From Chloroflexota bacterium (lineage in GTDB: Bacteria > Chloroflexota > Anaerolineae > Anaerolineales > Villigracilaceae): a DNA stretch of 9,898 bases. The notes beneath the pieces are model-generated. The model was not told the DNA's origin. It ran no database searches and saw only the letters and a list, made by a program, of their open reading frames with translations. The stretch spans positions 1 to 9,898 of the forward strand of contig JAKANW010000061.1 of NCBI GenBank assembly GCA_021823555.1, read 5' to 3'. The position numbers and the translations under genes were made by a program. Shown one piece after another: positions 1 to 7,236 of the stretch. How positions within the stretch are numbered: position 1 is the first letter of the stretch; the number at the start of each line of letters is the position of its first letter.

Positions 1-937
1 CGCCCTTCAACCCGGAGATCAAATTTTGTGCGGCCATCCAGGCCATCTTATCGCGGGTGGCTTTGCTGGCGCTGGCGATGTGCGGCATGATCAGCGCATT
101 ATCCAGCGTGAGCAGGGGATGACCAGCCGGCAGCGGTTCCGGCTCGGTCACATCCAGGCCGGCGGCGAAGATGCGGTGTTCTTCCAGGGCTTTGTACAGC
201 GCGTCGAGATCCACTACCGGGCCGCGCGAGGTATTGACCAGCACCGCGGTTGGCTTCATCTTTGCCAGGGCAGCCGCGTCGATCAGATGGCGGGTATCCG
301 CTGTCAGCGGGGTATGAAGCGAGATGAAATCCGCATCTTCGAGCAGGGTTTCGAAATCCACACGCGTCGCCTTGATTTCCGGGTCGAGGCGTACTTCCAC
401 CGGATCATAATAGATCACGCGCATGTCGAAACCGGCCGCCCGGCGCGCCATGGCCTTGCCGATGCGTCCAAAGCCCACCAGCCCCAGGGTGGCGCCTTTC
501 AAATCCACGCCCAGCAGGAGCGACGGGCTCCAGGTTTTCCATTTGCCTTCGCGCACGTGATGCTCGCCTTCCATGATGCGCCGCCCCGCAGCGATCATCA
601 GCCCAAACGAGAAATCGGCGGTCGCGTCGGTCAGGATGTCGGGCGTGTTGCCCACCGGGATGCCGCGTGCGGTGGCCGCGGGGATGTCAATGTTGTCAAA
701 TCCCACTGCATGGTTGCTGATCACTTTCAATTGAGGGCCGGCCGCATCCATGATCTCGCCGTCTATTTTATCGGTCAGTAAGCACAAAAAGCCGTCCACG
801 CCGCGCACATGTTCCAGGATCACCTCCCGGCTGGGCGGGAGTTCATCCGGCCAAATGTCTGTCTCGCAAAAATCTTTTATAAGTTTCAATCCCCGGTCGG
901 GGATGATGCGTGTTAAGAAAACTTTCGGTTTTGCCAT
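1..937 (-). CDS. D-2-hydroxyacid dehydrogenase, glyoxylate/hydroxypyruvate reductase type (3' end cut off by window edge)
   Basis: This is an NAD(P)-dependent reductase expected to convert glyoxylate to glycolate or hydroxypyruvate to D-glycerate in the cytoplasm. 312 residues are visible; family members are about 320-335, so only a short C-terminal piece is missing. The reading frame shows the N-terminal substrate-binding half, then the nucleotide-binding motif GFGRIG at residues 155-160. D178 follows the next strand, which favours NAD over NADP (inference). The catalytic set is complete: R238 in NTSRGP, E267 in TEPEPLP and H286 in MPHIASA. The ATG is preceded by AGGAG at a good distance (about 945-949 on the opposite strand). 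It is divergent from a glycerate kinase 40 bases away, which supports a role in making glycerate. Family identity is secure; the exact substrate (glyoxylate, hydroxypyruvate or another 2-oxoacid) is not. Confidence 0.93.
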   Translation of the reverse strand, partial: MAKPKVFLTRIIPDRGLKLIKDFCETDIWPDELPPSREVILEHVRGVDGFLCLLTDKIDGEIMDAAGPQLKVISNHAVGFDNIDIPAATARGIPVGNTPDILTDATADFSFGLMIAAGRRIMEGEHHVREGKWKTWSPSLLLGVDLKGATLGLVGFGRIGKAMARRAAGFDMRVIYYDPVEVRLDPEIKATRVDFETLLEDADFISLHTPLTADTRHLIDAAALAKMKPTAVLVNTSRGPVVDLDALYKALEEHRIFAAGLDVTEPEPLPAGHPLLTLDNALIMPHIASASKATRDKMAWMAAQNLISGLKG

Positions 938-977
938 GTTGCTCTCCTGATAATGTTTGCTGTTATTATAAGCAGAA
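938..977. promoter_or_regulatory. Divergent promoter region between the dehydrogenase and glycerate kinase genes
   Basis: These 40 bases must hold at least part of the promoters for both divergent genes. On the minus strand a perfect TATAAT lies at 970-965, giving a short leader of about 20 bases before the dehydrogenase ATG, with its AGGAG site in between; no good -35 box is seen. On the plus strand TATTAT at 964-969 overlaps the minus-strand box almost completely. A TTGCTC at 939-944 could be its -35, though the spacing of 19 is long. Another plus-strand candidate is GATAAT at 949-954. Boxes were assigned by eye. Confidence 0.5.
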
Positions 978-2255
978 ATGGACGCGAATCGTTTCGTTAC
1001 CCGCAGCCTGCGCGACGCGCGCGTTTTGCGTATTTTGGCAGCCGCGTTGGATGCGGTCGAGCCGGGCGCGGCCGTCCGGCGTTACCTTGAGGAGCATCCC
1101 ATCTCACACACAGGCCGTCTCTTCGGTCTTTCGATTGGGAAAGCTGCGCTCCCGATGCTGGACGCGCTCAACGGACTCGTTCCACTTGATGGCGGTCTCG
1201 CCATCGCCAAGCACGCTTCTTTCCGGCCCCCCGGCCTGTTGACCGTTATGGAAAGCGGCCACCCCGTCCCGGATGCGCGCAGCCTGGCAGCCGGAGAAGC
1301 TGCATTGGAATTTGTATCTCGCCTGGGAGCGGATGACTTGTTGATCTGCCTCATCTCCGGGGGAGGCTCAGCTTTGATGACCGCGCCATTTATCCCGCTT
1401 GAAGATATGCAGGCTCTTACGTCCGCGTTGTTGGCCTGTGGGGCGCGCATTGACGAGATCAATACCCTGCGCCGCCACTTGGACCGTGTGAAGGGTGGGG
1501 GCTTGGCGCGTGCGGCCCATGGCGCCTCCATCCTGAGCCTGATCCTTTCGGATGTGGTGGGAGATTCACTTGAAGCAATTGCCTCCGGGCCAACCGCGTC
1601 CGATCCAACCACACGCCGGGGCGCGTTGGATATTCTCCGAAAATATAAACTTGGAGGCGACATCCCTGCTTCCGTTTTCGAAACGATGCAGGAAACCCTG
1701 AAGCCGGGCGATCCCATTTTTTCGCGCGTCCAGAATGCGGTGATTGCCAGTAACCAGATTGCTCTCCAGGCCGCGCTGAGACAGGCTGAACTGGAGGGGT
1801 TCCATATCATCTCCCCGATCACAGATTTGCAGGGCGAGGCGCGCGAGGTTGGGCGTGATCTCGCCTCTCGGCTGCGCGTAGCCACGTTAGGCAAAAGGCG
1901 TCCATTTTGTATGGCGGCCGGCGGTGAAACCACAGTCACGCTGCACGGCCTGCACAGCAGGGGCCGCGGCGGGCGGAATCAGGAGCTGGCGCTGGCGGCC
2001 ATCCCCGAATTGACCGGCTTGGAGGATGTGATGCTGGTCTCCCTCGCCACCGATGGCGAGGATGGCCCCACTGACGCGGCGGGCGCGGTGGCAACGGGCG
2101 AGTCGCTTCAACGGGCGGAAACGCTCGGGTTGGACGCGGCAGGCCATTTATCGCGGAATGACGCGTATCCCTTTTTTGACGGGTTGGGGGATTTGATCCG
2201 CTCAGGCCCCAGTGGAACGAACGTCAATGACCTGGTCCTGATGTTTGCGTTTTAG
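978..2255 (+). CDS. Glycerate kinase, MOFRL family (glycerate 2-kinase type)
   Basis: This cytoplasmic kinase phosphorylates D-glycerate with ATP, in this family usually to 2-phosphoglycerate, which enters lower glycolysis. The 425-residue length matches bacterial and archaeal members (about 415-450). Family signatures appear in order: SGGGSAL at 127-133; [16 protein letters not shown] at 162-177 with the conserved lysine K172; [16 protein letters not shown] at 191-206; then the C-terminal MOFRL domain with GGETTV at 315-320, [11 protein letters not shown] at 329-339, [12 protein letters not shown] at 359-370 and [12 protein letters not shown] at 409-420. The start is fixed: an in-frame TAA at 969-971 lies just upstream and ATG 978 is the only usual start codon after it. 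No Shine-Dalgarno sequence precedes it. The divergent hydroxyacid dehydrogenase probably supplies its substrate. Whether the product is the 2- or 3-phosphate cannot be read from sequence. Confidence 0.94.
   Translation: MDANRFVTRSLRDARVLRILAAALDAVEPGAAVRRYLEEHPISHTGRLFGLSIGKAALPMLDALNGLVPLDGGLAIAKHASFRPPGLLTVMESGHPVPDARSLAAGEAALEFVSRLGADDLLICLISGGGSALMTAPFIPLEDMQALTSALLACGARIDEINTLRRHLDRVKGGGLARAAHGASILSLILSDVVGDSLEAIASGPTASDPTTRRGALDILRKYKLGGDIPASVFETMQETLKPGDPIFSRVQNAVIASNQIALQAALRQAELEGFHIISPITDLQGEAREVGRDLASRLRVATLGKRRPFCMAAGGETTVTLHGLHSRGRGGRNQELALAAIPELTGLEDVMLVSLATDGEDGPTDAAGAVATGESLQRAETLGLDAAGHLSRNDAYPFFDGLGDLIRSGPSGTNVNDLVLMFAF
2252..2255. other. Tail-to-tail stop codon overlap
   Basis: The TAG of the plus-strand glycerate kinase (2253-2255) and the TAA of the minus-strand membrane protein (2254-2252) share bases, so there is no intergenic space. 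No hairpin with a T-run was noticed at the junction. Transcripts from each side must therefore either run into the other gene or end inside it. Confidence 0.9.
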
Positions 2256-4912
2256 CGGCAATTATGATTGTTGTCGCAGACCGGTTCGGGCACGGGGCAA
2301 TTCAGCGGCGCGGCGGGGTTGCGTGAGTAGGCAACGTTGTAGTCGTTCAGCACGAACACGGCCAGGGCGTCAATGGTTTGCGCACGGGCGCCATTGGGGG
2401 TGGGGTTGTCACAGCCGATGACGATGACATCGCTGGCGTGAGGAAAGTAAGGGGGAAAACTCGAAGCCAGGATGACTCCGTTTTGCCCGCTGGGACTGAT
2501 CAGGGTAAAGACGGTGCGGTCATAGTTCAAGGCCAGGTACGGATAATCGAGTCCCGGCTCGCCGCGCCCGCCTCGATAATAGCGCGGGTAGAGGGCGCGT
2601 CCTATCAGAACTTTGGCCGCGGGATTTTGCAGGAAGACCTGCAATTCCGACGGTTTAATCCCAACCTGCCCGACCCAGTTCGTTTCTTGCAGGATAGCCG
2701 GGATCTGGGTTTGAACCGCGGCGGGATAGCGCGGCGGGTAGATGTGCTCGGAAAGCGGCAGGATGGAGCCGATGCCGAAGATGGTCACCAGGATCATCAA
2801 GCCTGTCTGCGCCTGGAATTTGAAAGGACGGGAGGGTTGCGGCTTCTCATGGGTCACAGGGATGGACTGTGGAGTGGTTTGCCTGCCAAACAAAATGCCC
2901 AGCCAGATGATGATCTGCAATGCGCCCAACGCAAAGTAAAAAACCGCCACCCAATCCATGGGCACGATGTAGCGACCGCCGGAGGTGCGCGCCAGCCCAT
3001 TGGAGGCGTTGTAGGCGATGAACATGAACAGCGGCGCCAGGCCGATCAGTTTGCGGCGTTCCCAGGCGCTGCCAATGCCAATCGCAATCAGGAGCAGGTT
3101 GAGGGCCAGCGCGATACCGGCCGGGGTCGAGAGGCTTCCATCCCAGAGAGGCTGCCAGTAGGTCGCGCTGTCCTTGACGGTTGTGCGCAAGTCGTCCAGG
3201 ACGGGCGATGTGGGCAGGATCAGAACCGAAGTAACCAGGTTGTGAAGAAAATGGGAAATTACGTTGCAGACACTGGAACGGCAGCTTAGGGTCTGTTGGA
3301 GGGATGACGCCACAGTGTACAGGCCGGAACCGCCCACGTCCGATGGATTGAATAACGTTGTGCTCTTGGACAGCATAACAGGTGAAAAGGAATCGGGAAC
3401 AAAACCTTGCGGTGTGGGTGTGGCTTCCGGCGGGATTGGCCCATAGCGTTCTTTTAACACAGACTGGATCCTGGCGTAGTACATGTCAAACAGAGGCGCA
3501 CCCGCGGCATGGTTGCGCAAATCCCAGGGCAGGGTAGTGGTGAGCATGGCCAGCACGATCAACACGGCGCCGATCAACCATTTCTTCCATTTCAAGCCAA
3601 ACCCCAACAAGCCAAACAGCATGATAAAGGGGATCAGAACCAGCGCGTTGGTACGCAGCATAAAGGTCAGGCCGAGTATCGCACCGATCCATAAGGCGAT
3701 TTGCCAGTTTTCAGAGGGCTTTTCCAACCATTTGGTCATCAATAAAGCCAGGACTAAAACCCCGATGGCGGTTGGAAAGTCGGTCAACATCATCTTGGGA
3801 TCGGCAGTGTCAATGAAAGTGGTGACGCTGATGGCGTTGATCCCGCGCAGCATGATCAATGTGGCAACTGTGAATCCCAATGCCCGGCTGTGAACCGATT
3901 TTCCCAATAAATACATCAAGGCCGGGAAGATGGCGAAGATGGCGGCTTGAATGGCAAGCAGCCGTTCGTAGTTTTGTCCCGCCAGCATGTGCAGGAAGAA
4001 AAGGAATCCCATGTACAGGGCGCGGTCAAAGAATTGGCCGTTCAGAAATCCCTGCCCGATCAGGGCAAACTGACCGCCCGTGTCGAACAACACAGAGTCC
4101 GAGTTGGGATAAAACTGGTTGTTTGGGAAATATGGCCCGGGCAGGAAGAAACTCTGCTTCAGGGGGGTCTGGGACCAAAGTATGGCAGAAACCAGCCAGA
4201 TCAATAGAAAGGCGATCAGATCGAATTTCTTTATGGAAAATTTCTTCATCCACAGTGCAACCGCCCCGATCACCAAAGCGAAACAAACCTGTACCCCAAG
4301 CACGGGCACACCCGCCCCGTACCAATAATCTTCAGGTGTGTGAAGGCCGATTCCGCTCCAGCCGACCCCTGCCCAGATGAGTGCGAAGAGAATCAGCGCC
4401 AGTCCGCCCGCCTTGAAGATTGGGTTTTGAGTGGCAAGACTGGATTTCAATTCGGGCCAATGGAAGCCATACCGTTCGATGAGAATGATCGGGAGTGCTG
4501 GCGCGCTGGTAACGGTCATCCAAATGAAAAGTGGGTGCAGGTTTGTAAAGTAATCCGAAAAACTTCCCGTTCTATACGCTGGGAGGAACCAGCCGATCCA
4601 TCCGACGATCAGGCCTGCCGCCGTTATGGATAGGGTCACTGCGCCCCTTCCCCCCGGCCCGAGGAGGCGCTCCCAAATCTGTTTAGCCCAGTCACCGTTC
4701 TTGCCTGCTTTGATGGTAAGGCCGGAGAACAGAATAATGATAATTGCCAATATAGATGCAAGCAGGAGACGGGCAGGCGATAACCCCGGCAGGATAGGAG
4801 AACCAGGGTTGAAAGATATTCCCAGAATGGCCAACGCTGTAATTAATGCGCTGCAAACCACGAATAGGCTGTACGTAATCAGGATTCTCTGACGCAGGTT
4901 TCCAGGATTCAT
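2252..4912 (-). CDS. Large multi-pass membrane protein, GT-C (family 39/ArnT-like) glycosyltransferase candidate
   Basis: An 886-residue integral membrane protein with about 17-18 hydrophobic segments by eye (for example near residues 11-34, 48-67, 91-110, 129-145, 169-190, 203-222, 231-246, 295-311, 319-337, 382-394, 404-418, 422-440, 445-461, 599-616, 622-640, 653-675 and 703-721). Between segments lies an acidic loop with NSDSVLFDTGGQ at 270-281, then DPKMMLTDFP at 371-380. This resembles GT-C enzymes, which use a polyprenyl-phosphate sugar donor on the outer face and have catalytic Asp residues in the first large loop. A loop near 463-598 carries C544 and C549. A polar C-terminal tail from about 722 to 886 contains C834, C872, C879 and C885. 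ATG 4912 is chosen because it overlaps the upstream stop as ATGA and gives a normal N-terminus; an upstream in-frame start at 4978 would add 22 residues inside the previous gene. Function is inferred; it could instead be an unassigned surface-polymer membrane protein. Confidence 0.75.
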   Translation of the reverse strand: MNPGNLRQRILITYSLFVVCSALITALAILGISFNPGSPILPGLSPARLLLASILAIIIILFSGLTIKAGKNGDWAKQIWERLLGPGGRGAVTLSITAAGLIVGWIGWFLPAYRTGSFSDYFTNLHPLFIWMTVTSAPALPIILIERYGFHWPELKSSLATQNPIFKAGGLALILFALIWAGVGWSGIGLHTPEDYWYGAGVPVLGVQVCFALVIGAVALWMKKFSIKKFDLIAFLLIWLVSAILWSQTPLKQSFFLPGPYFPNNQFYPNSDSVLFDTGGQFALIGQGFLNGQFFDRALYMGFLFFLHMLAGQNYERLLAIQAAIFAIFPALMYLLGKSVHSRALGFTVATLIMLRGINAISVTTFIDTADPKMMLTDFPTAIGVLVLALLMTKWLEKPSENWQIALWIGAILGLTFMLRTNALVLIPFIMLFGLLGFGLKWKKWLIGAVLIVLAMLTTTLPWDLRNHAAGAPLFDMYYARIQSVLKERYGPIPPEATPTPQGFVPDSFSPVMLSKSTTLFNPSDVGGSGLYTVASSLQQTLSCRSSVCNVISHFLHNLVTSVLILPTSPVLDDLRTTVKDSATYWQPLWDGSLSTPAGIALALNLLLIAIGIGSAWERRKLIGLAPLFMFIAYNASNGLARTSGGRYIVPMDWVAVFYFALGALQIIIWLGILFGRQTTPQSIPVTHEKPQPSRPFKFQAQTGLMILVTIFGIGSILPLSEHIYPPRYPAAVQTQIPAILQETNWVGQVGIKPSELQVFLQNPAAKVLIGRALYPRYYRGGRGEPGLDYPYLALNYDRTVFTLISPSGQNGVILASSFPPYFPHASDVIVIGCDNPTPNGARAQTIDALAVFVLNDYNVAYSRNPAAPLNCPVPEPVCDNNHNCR
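4909..4912 (-). other. ATGA start-stop overlap (translational coupling)
   Basis: The TGA stop of the polyprenyl-phosphate transferase (4911-4909) overlaps the ATG of the membrane protein (4912-4910). No strong Shine-Dalgarno sequence lies upstream of this ATG, so its translation probably depends on ribosomes finishing the upstream gene. This points to a single operon and matched production of the two membrane proteins. Confidence 0.85.
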
Positions 4913-5931
4913 AGATCGCTGTTTTCTTGAAGTGCAGTGTCTTTTTGTTCCAACCAGACCAAGGCCACCAATCCACACAACACTACCAGCGCAAAAATTG
5001 CATTGGCGCCAAGGGGTGGAAGTTCCAAAGCCATAAAAGCCAGGCAGGCAGTCAAAATCGAAGCCAGGTGCATCGTGATGACTGCCCGCGATGGATGCAT
5101 TCCGAGGTGAACCAGGCGGTGGTAGGTATGGTCCTGACCAGCCTGATAGATCGGAACTTTGCGACGCAAACGTGAAATGACCACAAGTGTCGCATCAAAG
5201 ATGGGAACACTCAAAAGCAGAATGGGGACAAACCATGAAGATGGCTGGGGCCTGCCTGGAGGTGTGTATGCAATTGCCAGGGCGGAGAGGGTAAACCCCA
5301 GGAATTGGGCGCCTGAATCTCCCAAAAAAGTACGAGCAGGCATGGCATTAAAGTACAACATCCCTACGGAAGCGCCCAACAGAATTGAGCTTAAGTAAAC
5401 CAGTGACACCTGCGCCGTATCTACTGTGACCAACATGAAAAAAGCGGATGCCAGCGCTGCCAGCCCAATGGCCAGTCCATCCATGCTATCTACAAAGTTG
5501 AAGGCGTTCGTTATGCCGACCACCCATAAAAATGTCATGGCGTAATTGGTAACGGGTTGGCCGAACATGTGGATGTAGGTGCCCTGCCAAATGAGGATGG
5601 CCGTGGCTAGAACTTGTCCGGCTAGTTTCCAATGAGCGGCCAGGCCGCGCATGTCGTCCCACAGGCCAAAGAGGACGATGATCGCACAGGGAAGAAGGAT
5701 GGCATGTACTTCGGGAGTGAACAACGAGCCGCTCAGGAGGTTCATTGCTGCTACTACGAGCGCAATCACGATTCCCCCAACCTTTGGCATCGGGTTCTGA
5801 TGAGTCTTATGCGGCGCGCTGAATGGTTCGTCAACAAAATGATAATGAAGAGCCAGCCGTATACCGACCGGCGTCAATATCAGGGTAATGAGGGTTGACC
5901 AGAATATTAGAGGGAAAAGATGAAGAATCAC
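4909..5931 (-). CDS. Polyprenyl-phosphate sugar-1-phosphate transferase, WecA/TagO (MraY-like) family
   Basis: This membrane enzyme would transfer a sugar 1-phosphate (commonly GlcNAc-1-P from UDP-GlcNAc) to undecaprenyl phosphate, the first step in making a lipid-linked surface glycan. The 340 residues contain about ten membrane segments. Family motifs are in order: PKVGG at 49-53, WDD at 91-93, NAFNFVDSMDGLA at 142-154 with the metal/substrate aspartates D148 and D151, FLGDSGAQF at 202-210, and a cytoplasmic DHTYHRL at 267-273 matching the histidine motif of WecA-type enzymes, with Tyr where HxHH-type members have His. The start is GTG at 5931, preceded by GGAG at 5940-5937 with good spacing. 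It is the middle gene of the operon, 46 bases after the family-4 glycosyltransferase, and it overlaps the next gene. It is not clearly peptidoglycan MraY, because no mur genes are nearby and the His motif is WecA-like. The sugar is unknown. Confidence 0.92.
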   Translation of the reverse strand: MILHLFPLIFWSTLITLILTPVGIRLALHYHFVDEPFSAPHKTHQNPMPKVGGIVIALVVAAMNLLSGSLFTPEVHAILLPCAIIVLFGLWDDMRGLAAHWKLAGQVLATAILIWQGTYIHMFGQPVTNYAMTFLWVVGITNAFNFVDSMDGLAIGLAALASAFFMLVTVDTAQVSLVYLSSILLGASVGMLYFNAMPARTFLGDSGAQFLGFTLSALAIAYTPPGRPQPSSWFVPILLLSVPIFDATLVVISRLRRKVPIYQAGQDHTYHRLVHLGMHPSRAVITMHLASILTACLAFMALELPPLGANAIFALVVLCGLVALVWLEQKDTALQENSDL

Positions 5932-5940
5932 AAGGTCTCC
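5929..5940 (-). promoter_or_regulatory. Ribosome binding site and GTG start of the WecA/TagO-family gene
   Basis: On the minus strand GGAG (5940-5937) is followed by five bases and GTG (5931-5929). This decides the start, since no ATG is available at a suitable distance. The site begins immediately after a GC-rich hairpin. Confidence 0.75.
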
Positions 5941-5956
5941 GAGGCCGTTTGGCCTC
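5941..5956. promoter_or_regulatory. Short GC-rich hairpin beside the WecA/TagO ribosome binding site
   Basis: A perfect inverted repeat, GAGGCC and GGCCTC separated by a four-base loop, fills part of the 46-base gap between the glycosyltransferase stop and the GTG start. On the operon strand it touches the GGAG ribosome binding site and lacks a T-run, so it is unlikely to be a terminator in that direction. It may affect ribosome access, mRNA processing or stability. On the opposite strand it is followed by TTATTTT and could stop antisense transcription. Confidence 0.55.
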
Positions 5957-5977
5957 TTATTTTGCTGGACTAAAAAG

Positions 5978-7099
5978 CTACCCCGTCATTGTTTCGACAT
6001 GGCGATAGACTGCAAGTATTTGTTCGACAATGAACTGGACACTAAATTGCTCCACGGCAATATCCCTACCGTTCGCGCCCATTTTACCACGCAGCGTTAT
6101 ATCCCTAAGCAGCCTCTCCAGGGCTTTAGCCAAGGCAACGGGATCTCTGGGCGGGACCAAGAAGCCGTTAACGCCTTCCCGGACTACTTCGCGACAGCCG
6201 GGAACATCGGATGCAACGATTGGCCTTCCTGCAGCGGCAGCTTCCAGCAGGGCCTTCGGCACCCCTTCCCTGTAGGATGGCAGGCACACAATGTGGCTTT
6301 GGGCGTAGACGGACGGCATGTCCTCCTTCCAACCCCACCATTCCACCAGCCCCTCCTTGACCCAGGCCTGAAGGTCTGCCTCCGGCACTGCGGAAGGGTT
6401 CCCTGGGTCAATCTTGCCTACCAACGCGAACCGGCTTTCTATGCCGGCCCGCTTGATCATCCGGGAAGCCTCAATAAACTCACCCACCCCTTTGTCCCAT
6501 AACAAACGCGATGGCATGATGACAATCGGCGCCCCCGGTGATTCCGGTACAGCATTGAACTGGTCTGTATCCACTCCTGTGCCGATGATCAGAAAGTGAT
6601 GACCGGGCTTTACCAATTTTGCGGTTTCGAAAAATATCTGGTCATCTTGATTTTCAAAGATCACGGCGCTTTCGGATAAGAGGGCGCGATAGGCAAAAAA
6701 GGCTAGGGTTTTTAATGTCCGAGGCAGGATGCCTTTGCCGATAAAAATATAACCCAGGCCGGTAATCCAGTTGACAATACGTTTGACCCCGGCCAGGCGG
6801 GCCGCCAGAGTTCCGTACAGGACGCATTTGATCGTAAAATGATGCACCAGATCGGGGCGTTCCAGACGATAGATCTGATAGATGCGGATCAGGCTGGCCA
6901 GTTCACTAAGTGGATTGATGCCACGCCGGGATAGTGGTATGTCCAAATGGCGAAAGCCCTCGCTTTCCAGCCGGACGCCATACTCATCTGTAGGGGAAAG
7001 GAGAATCACCTCGTGGCCCTGGTCCCGTAACGTTCTAGCCAGTTGCAGGTGAAAGTTATATAAAAACCAGGAAGTATTGGCGAAGAGGATGATTTTCAT
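5978..7099 (-). CDS. Glycosyltransferase family 4 (GT-B fold)
   Basis: A cytoplasmic or membrane-associated retaining glycosyltransferase expected to add a sugar from a nucleotide-sugar donor to a lipid-linked acceptor. The 373 residues show the N-terminal GT-B half beginning MKIILFANTSWFLYNF, typical of the group that includes PglA-like and capsule/O-antigen transferases. A hydrophobic patch with WITGLGYIFIGKG lies at 111-123. The donor-binding half has PSRLLWDKGVGEFIEA at 196-211 and the catalytic EX7E motif EGVPKALLE at 278-286, followed by GRPIVASDVPGCREVV at 291-306. ATG 7099 is preferred over an in-frame ATG at 7150 because it gives the standard family N-terminus, and a TACAAT box at 7138-7133 would place transcription start after 7150. 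The Shine-Dalgarno sequence is weak at either start. It is the first gene of the surface-glycan operon. Donor and acceptor are unknown. Confidence 0.92.
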   Translation of the reverse strand: MKIILFANTSWFLYNFHLQLARTLRDQGHEVILLSPTDEYGVRLESEGFRHLDIPLSRRGINPLSELASLIRIYQIYRLERPDLVHHFTIKCVLYGTLAARLAGVKRIVNWITGLGYIFIGKGILPRTLKTLAFFAYRALLSESAVIFENQDDQIFFETAKLVKPGHHFLIIGTGVDTDQFNAVPESPGAPIVIMPSRLLWDKGVGEFIEASRMIKRAGIESRFALVGKIDPGNPSAVPEADLQAWVKEGLVEWWGWKEDMPSVYAQSHIVCLPSYREGVPKALLEAAAAGRPIVASDVPGCREVVREGVNGFLVPPRDPVALAKALERLLRDITLRGKMGANGRDIAVEQFSVQFIVEQILAVYRHVETMTG

Positions 7100-7125
7100 A
7101 ACAGGCCAACAATCGTTTGGCAGTA

Positions 7126-7162
7126 GGCTGCTATTGTAACGGGAAATCATCCGATGTGTGAT
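7126..7162 (-). promoter_or_regulatory. Candidate promoter of the glycan operon
   Basis: On the minus strand TACAAT at 7138-7133 matches the -10 consensus at five of six bases. ATCACA at 7162-7157 is a weak -35 (four of six) at 18-base spacing. Transcription would begin near 7126 and leave a leader of about 27 bases before ATG 7099. The -35 box directly follows the terminator stem of the protease gene. Assigned by eye. Confidence 0.45.
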
Positions 7163-7205
7163 AAATCAAACAAGGGTCATCCCGAGGACAACCCTTGTTT
7201 GATTT
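7163..7205 (-). terminator. Strong hairpin, probable terminator of the M4 protease gene
   Basis: A perfect 15-bp stem has arms at 7163-7177 and 7191-7205 with a 13-base loop. It lies about 30 bases after the protease stop codon. On the minus strand the distal arm ends in TTTGATTT, which serves as an imperfect T-tract. The stem separates the protease from the glycan operon transcribed in the same direction. On the plus strand the tail is A-rich and then mixed, so termination in that direction is less convincing. Confidence 0.75.
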
Positions 7206-7236
7206 GAAAATTTACTTTGACTGAGTCTCTGCCAAA

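Noticed and set aside
26..781. Open 251-codon frame on the plus strand opposite the hydroxyacid dehydrogenase
   Set aside because: It is antisense to a gene with a complete set of catalytic motifs, and its translation is low-complexity His/Arg/Gly-rich sequence with no recognisable domain.
1082..1939. Open 285-codon frame on the minus strand opposite the glycerate kinase
   Set aside because: It mirrors a gene with clear MOFRL motifs; such antisense frames are expected in GC-rich coding DNA.
2378..3289. Open 303-codon plus-strand frame opposite the GT-C-like gene
   Set aside because: No domain, no ribosome binding site noticed, and it lies fully inside the frame of the membrane protein.
4913..4978. 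Upstream in-frame start that would lengthen the GT-C-like protein by 22 residues
   Set aside because: The extension would lie inside the previous gene and is not membrane- or signal-like; the ATGA overlap at 4912 is a standard operon junction.
7100..7150. Upstream in-frame ATG for the family-4 glycosyltransferase
   Set aside because: The extra 17 residues precede the normal MKIILF-type family start, have no ribosome binding site, and would lie upstream of the likely transcription start.
7163..7205. Inverted repeat as a transposon end or attachment site
   Set aside because: It is a simple stem-loop just after a stop codon with no transposase, integrase or target-site duplication nearby; a terminator explains it better.
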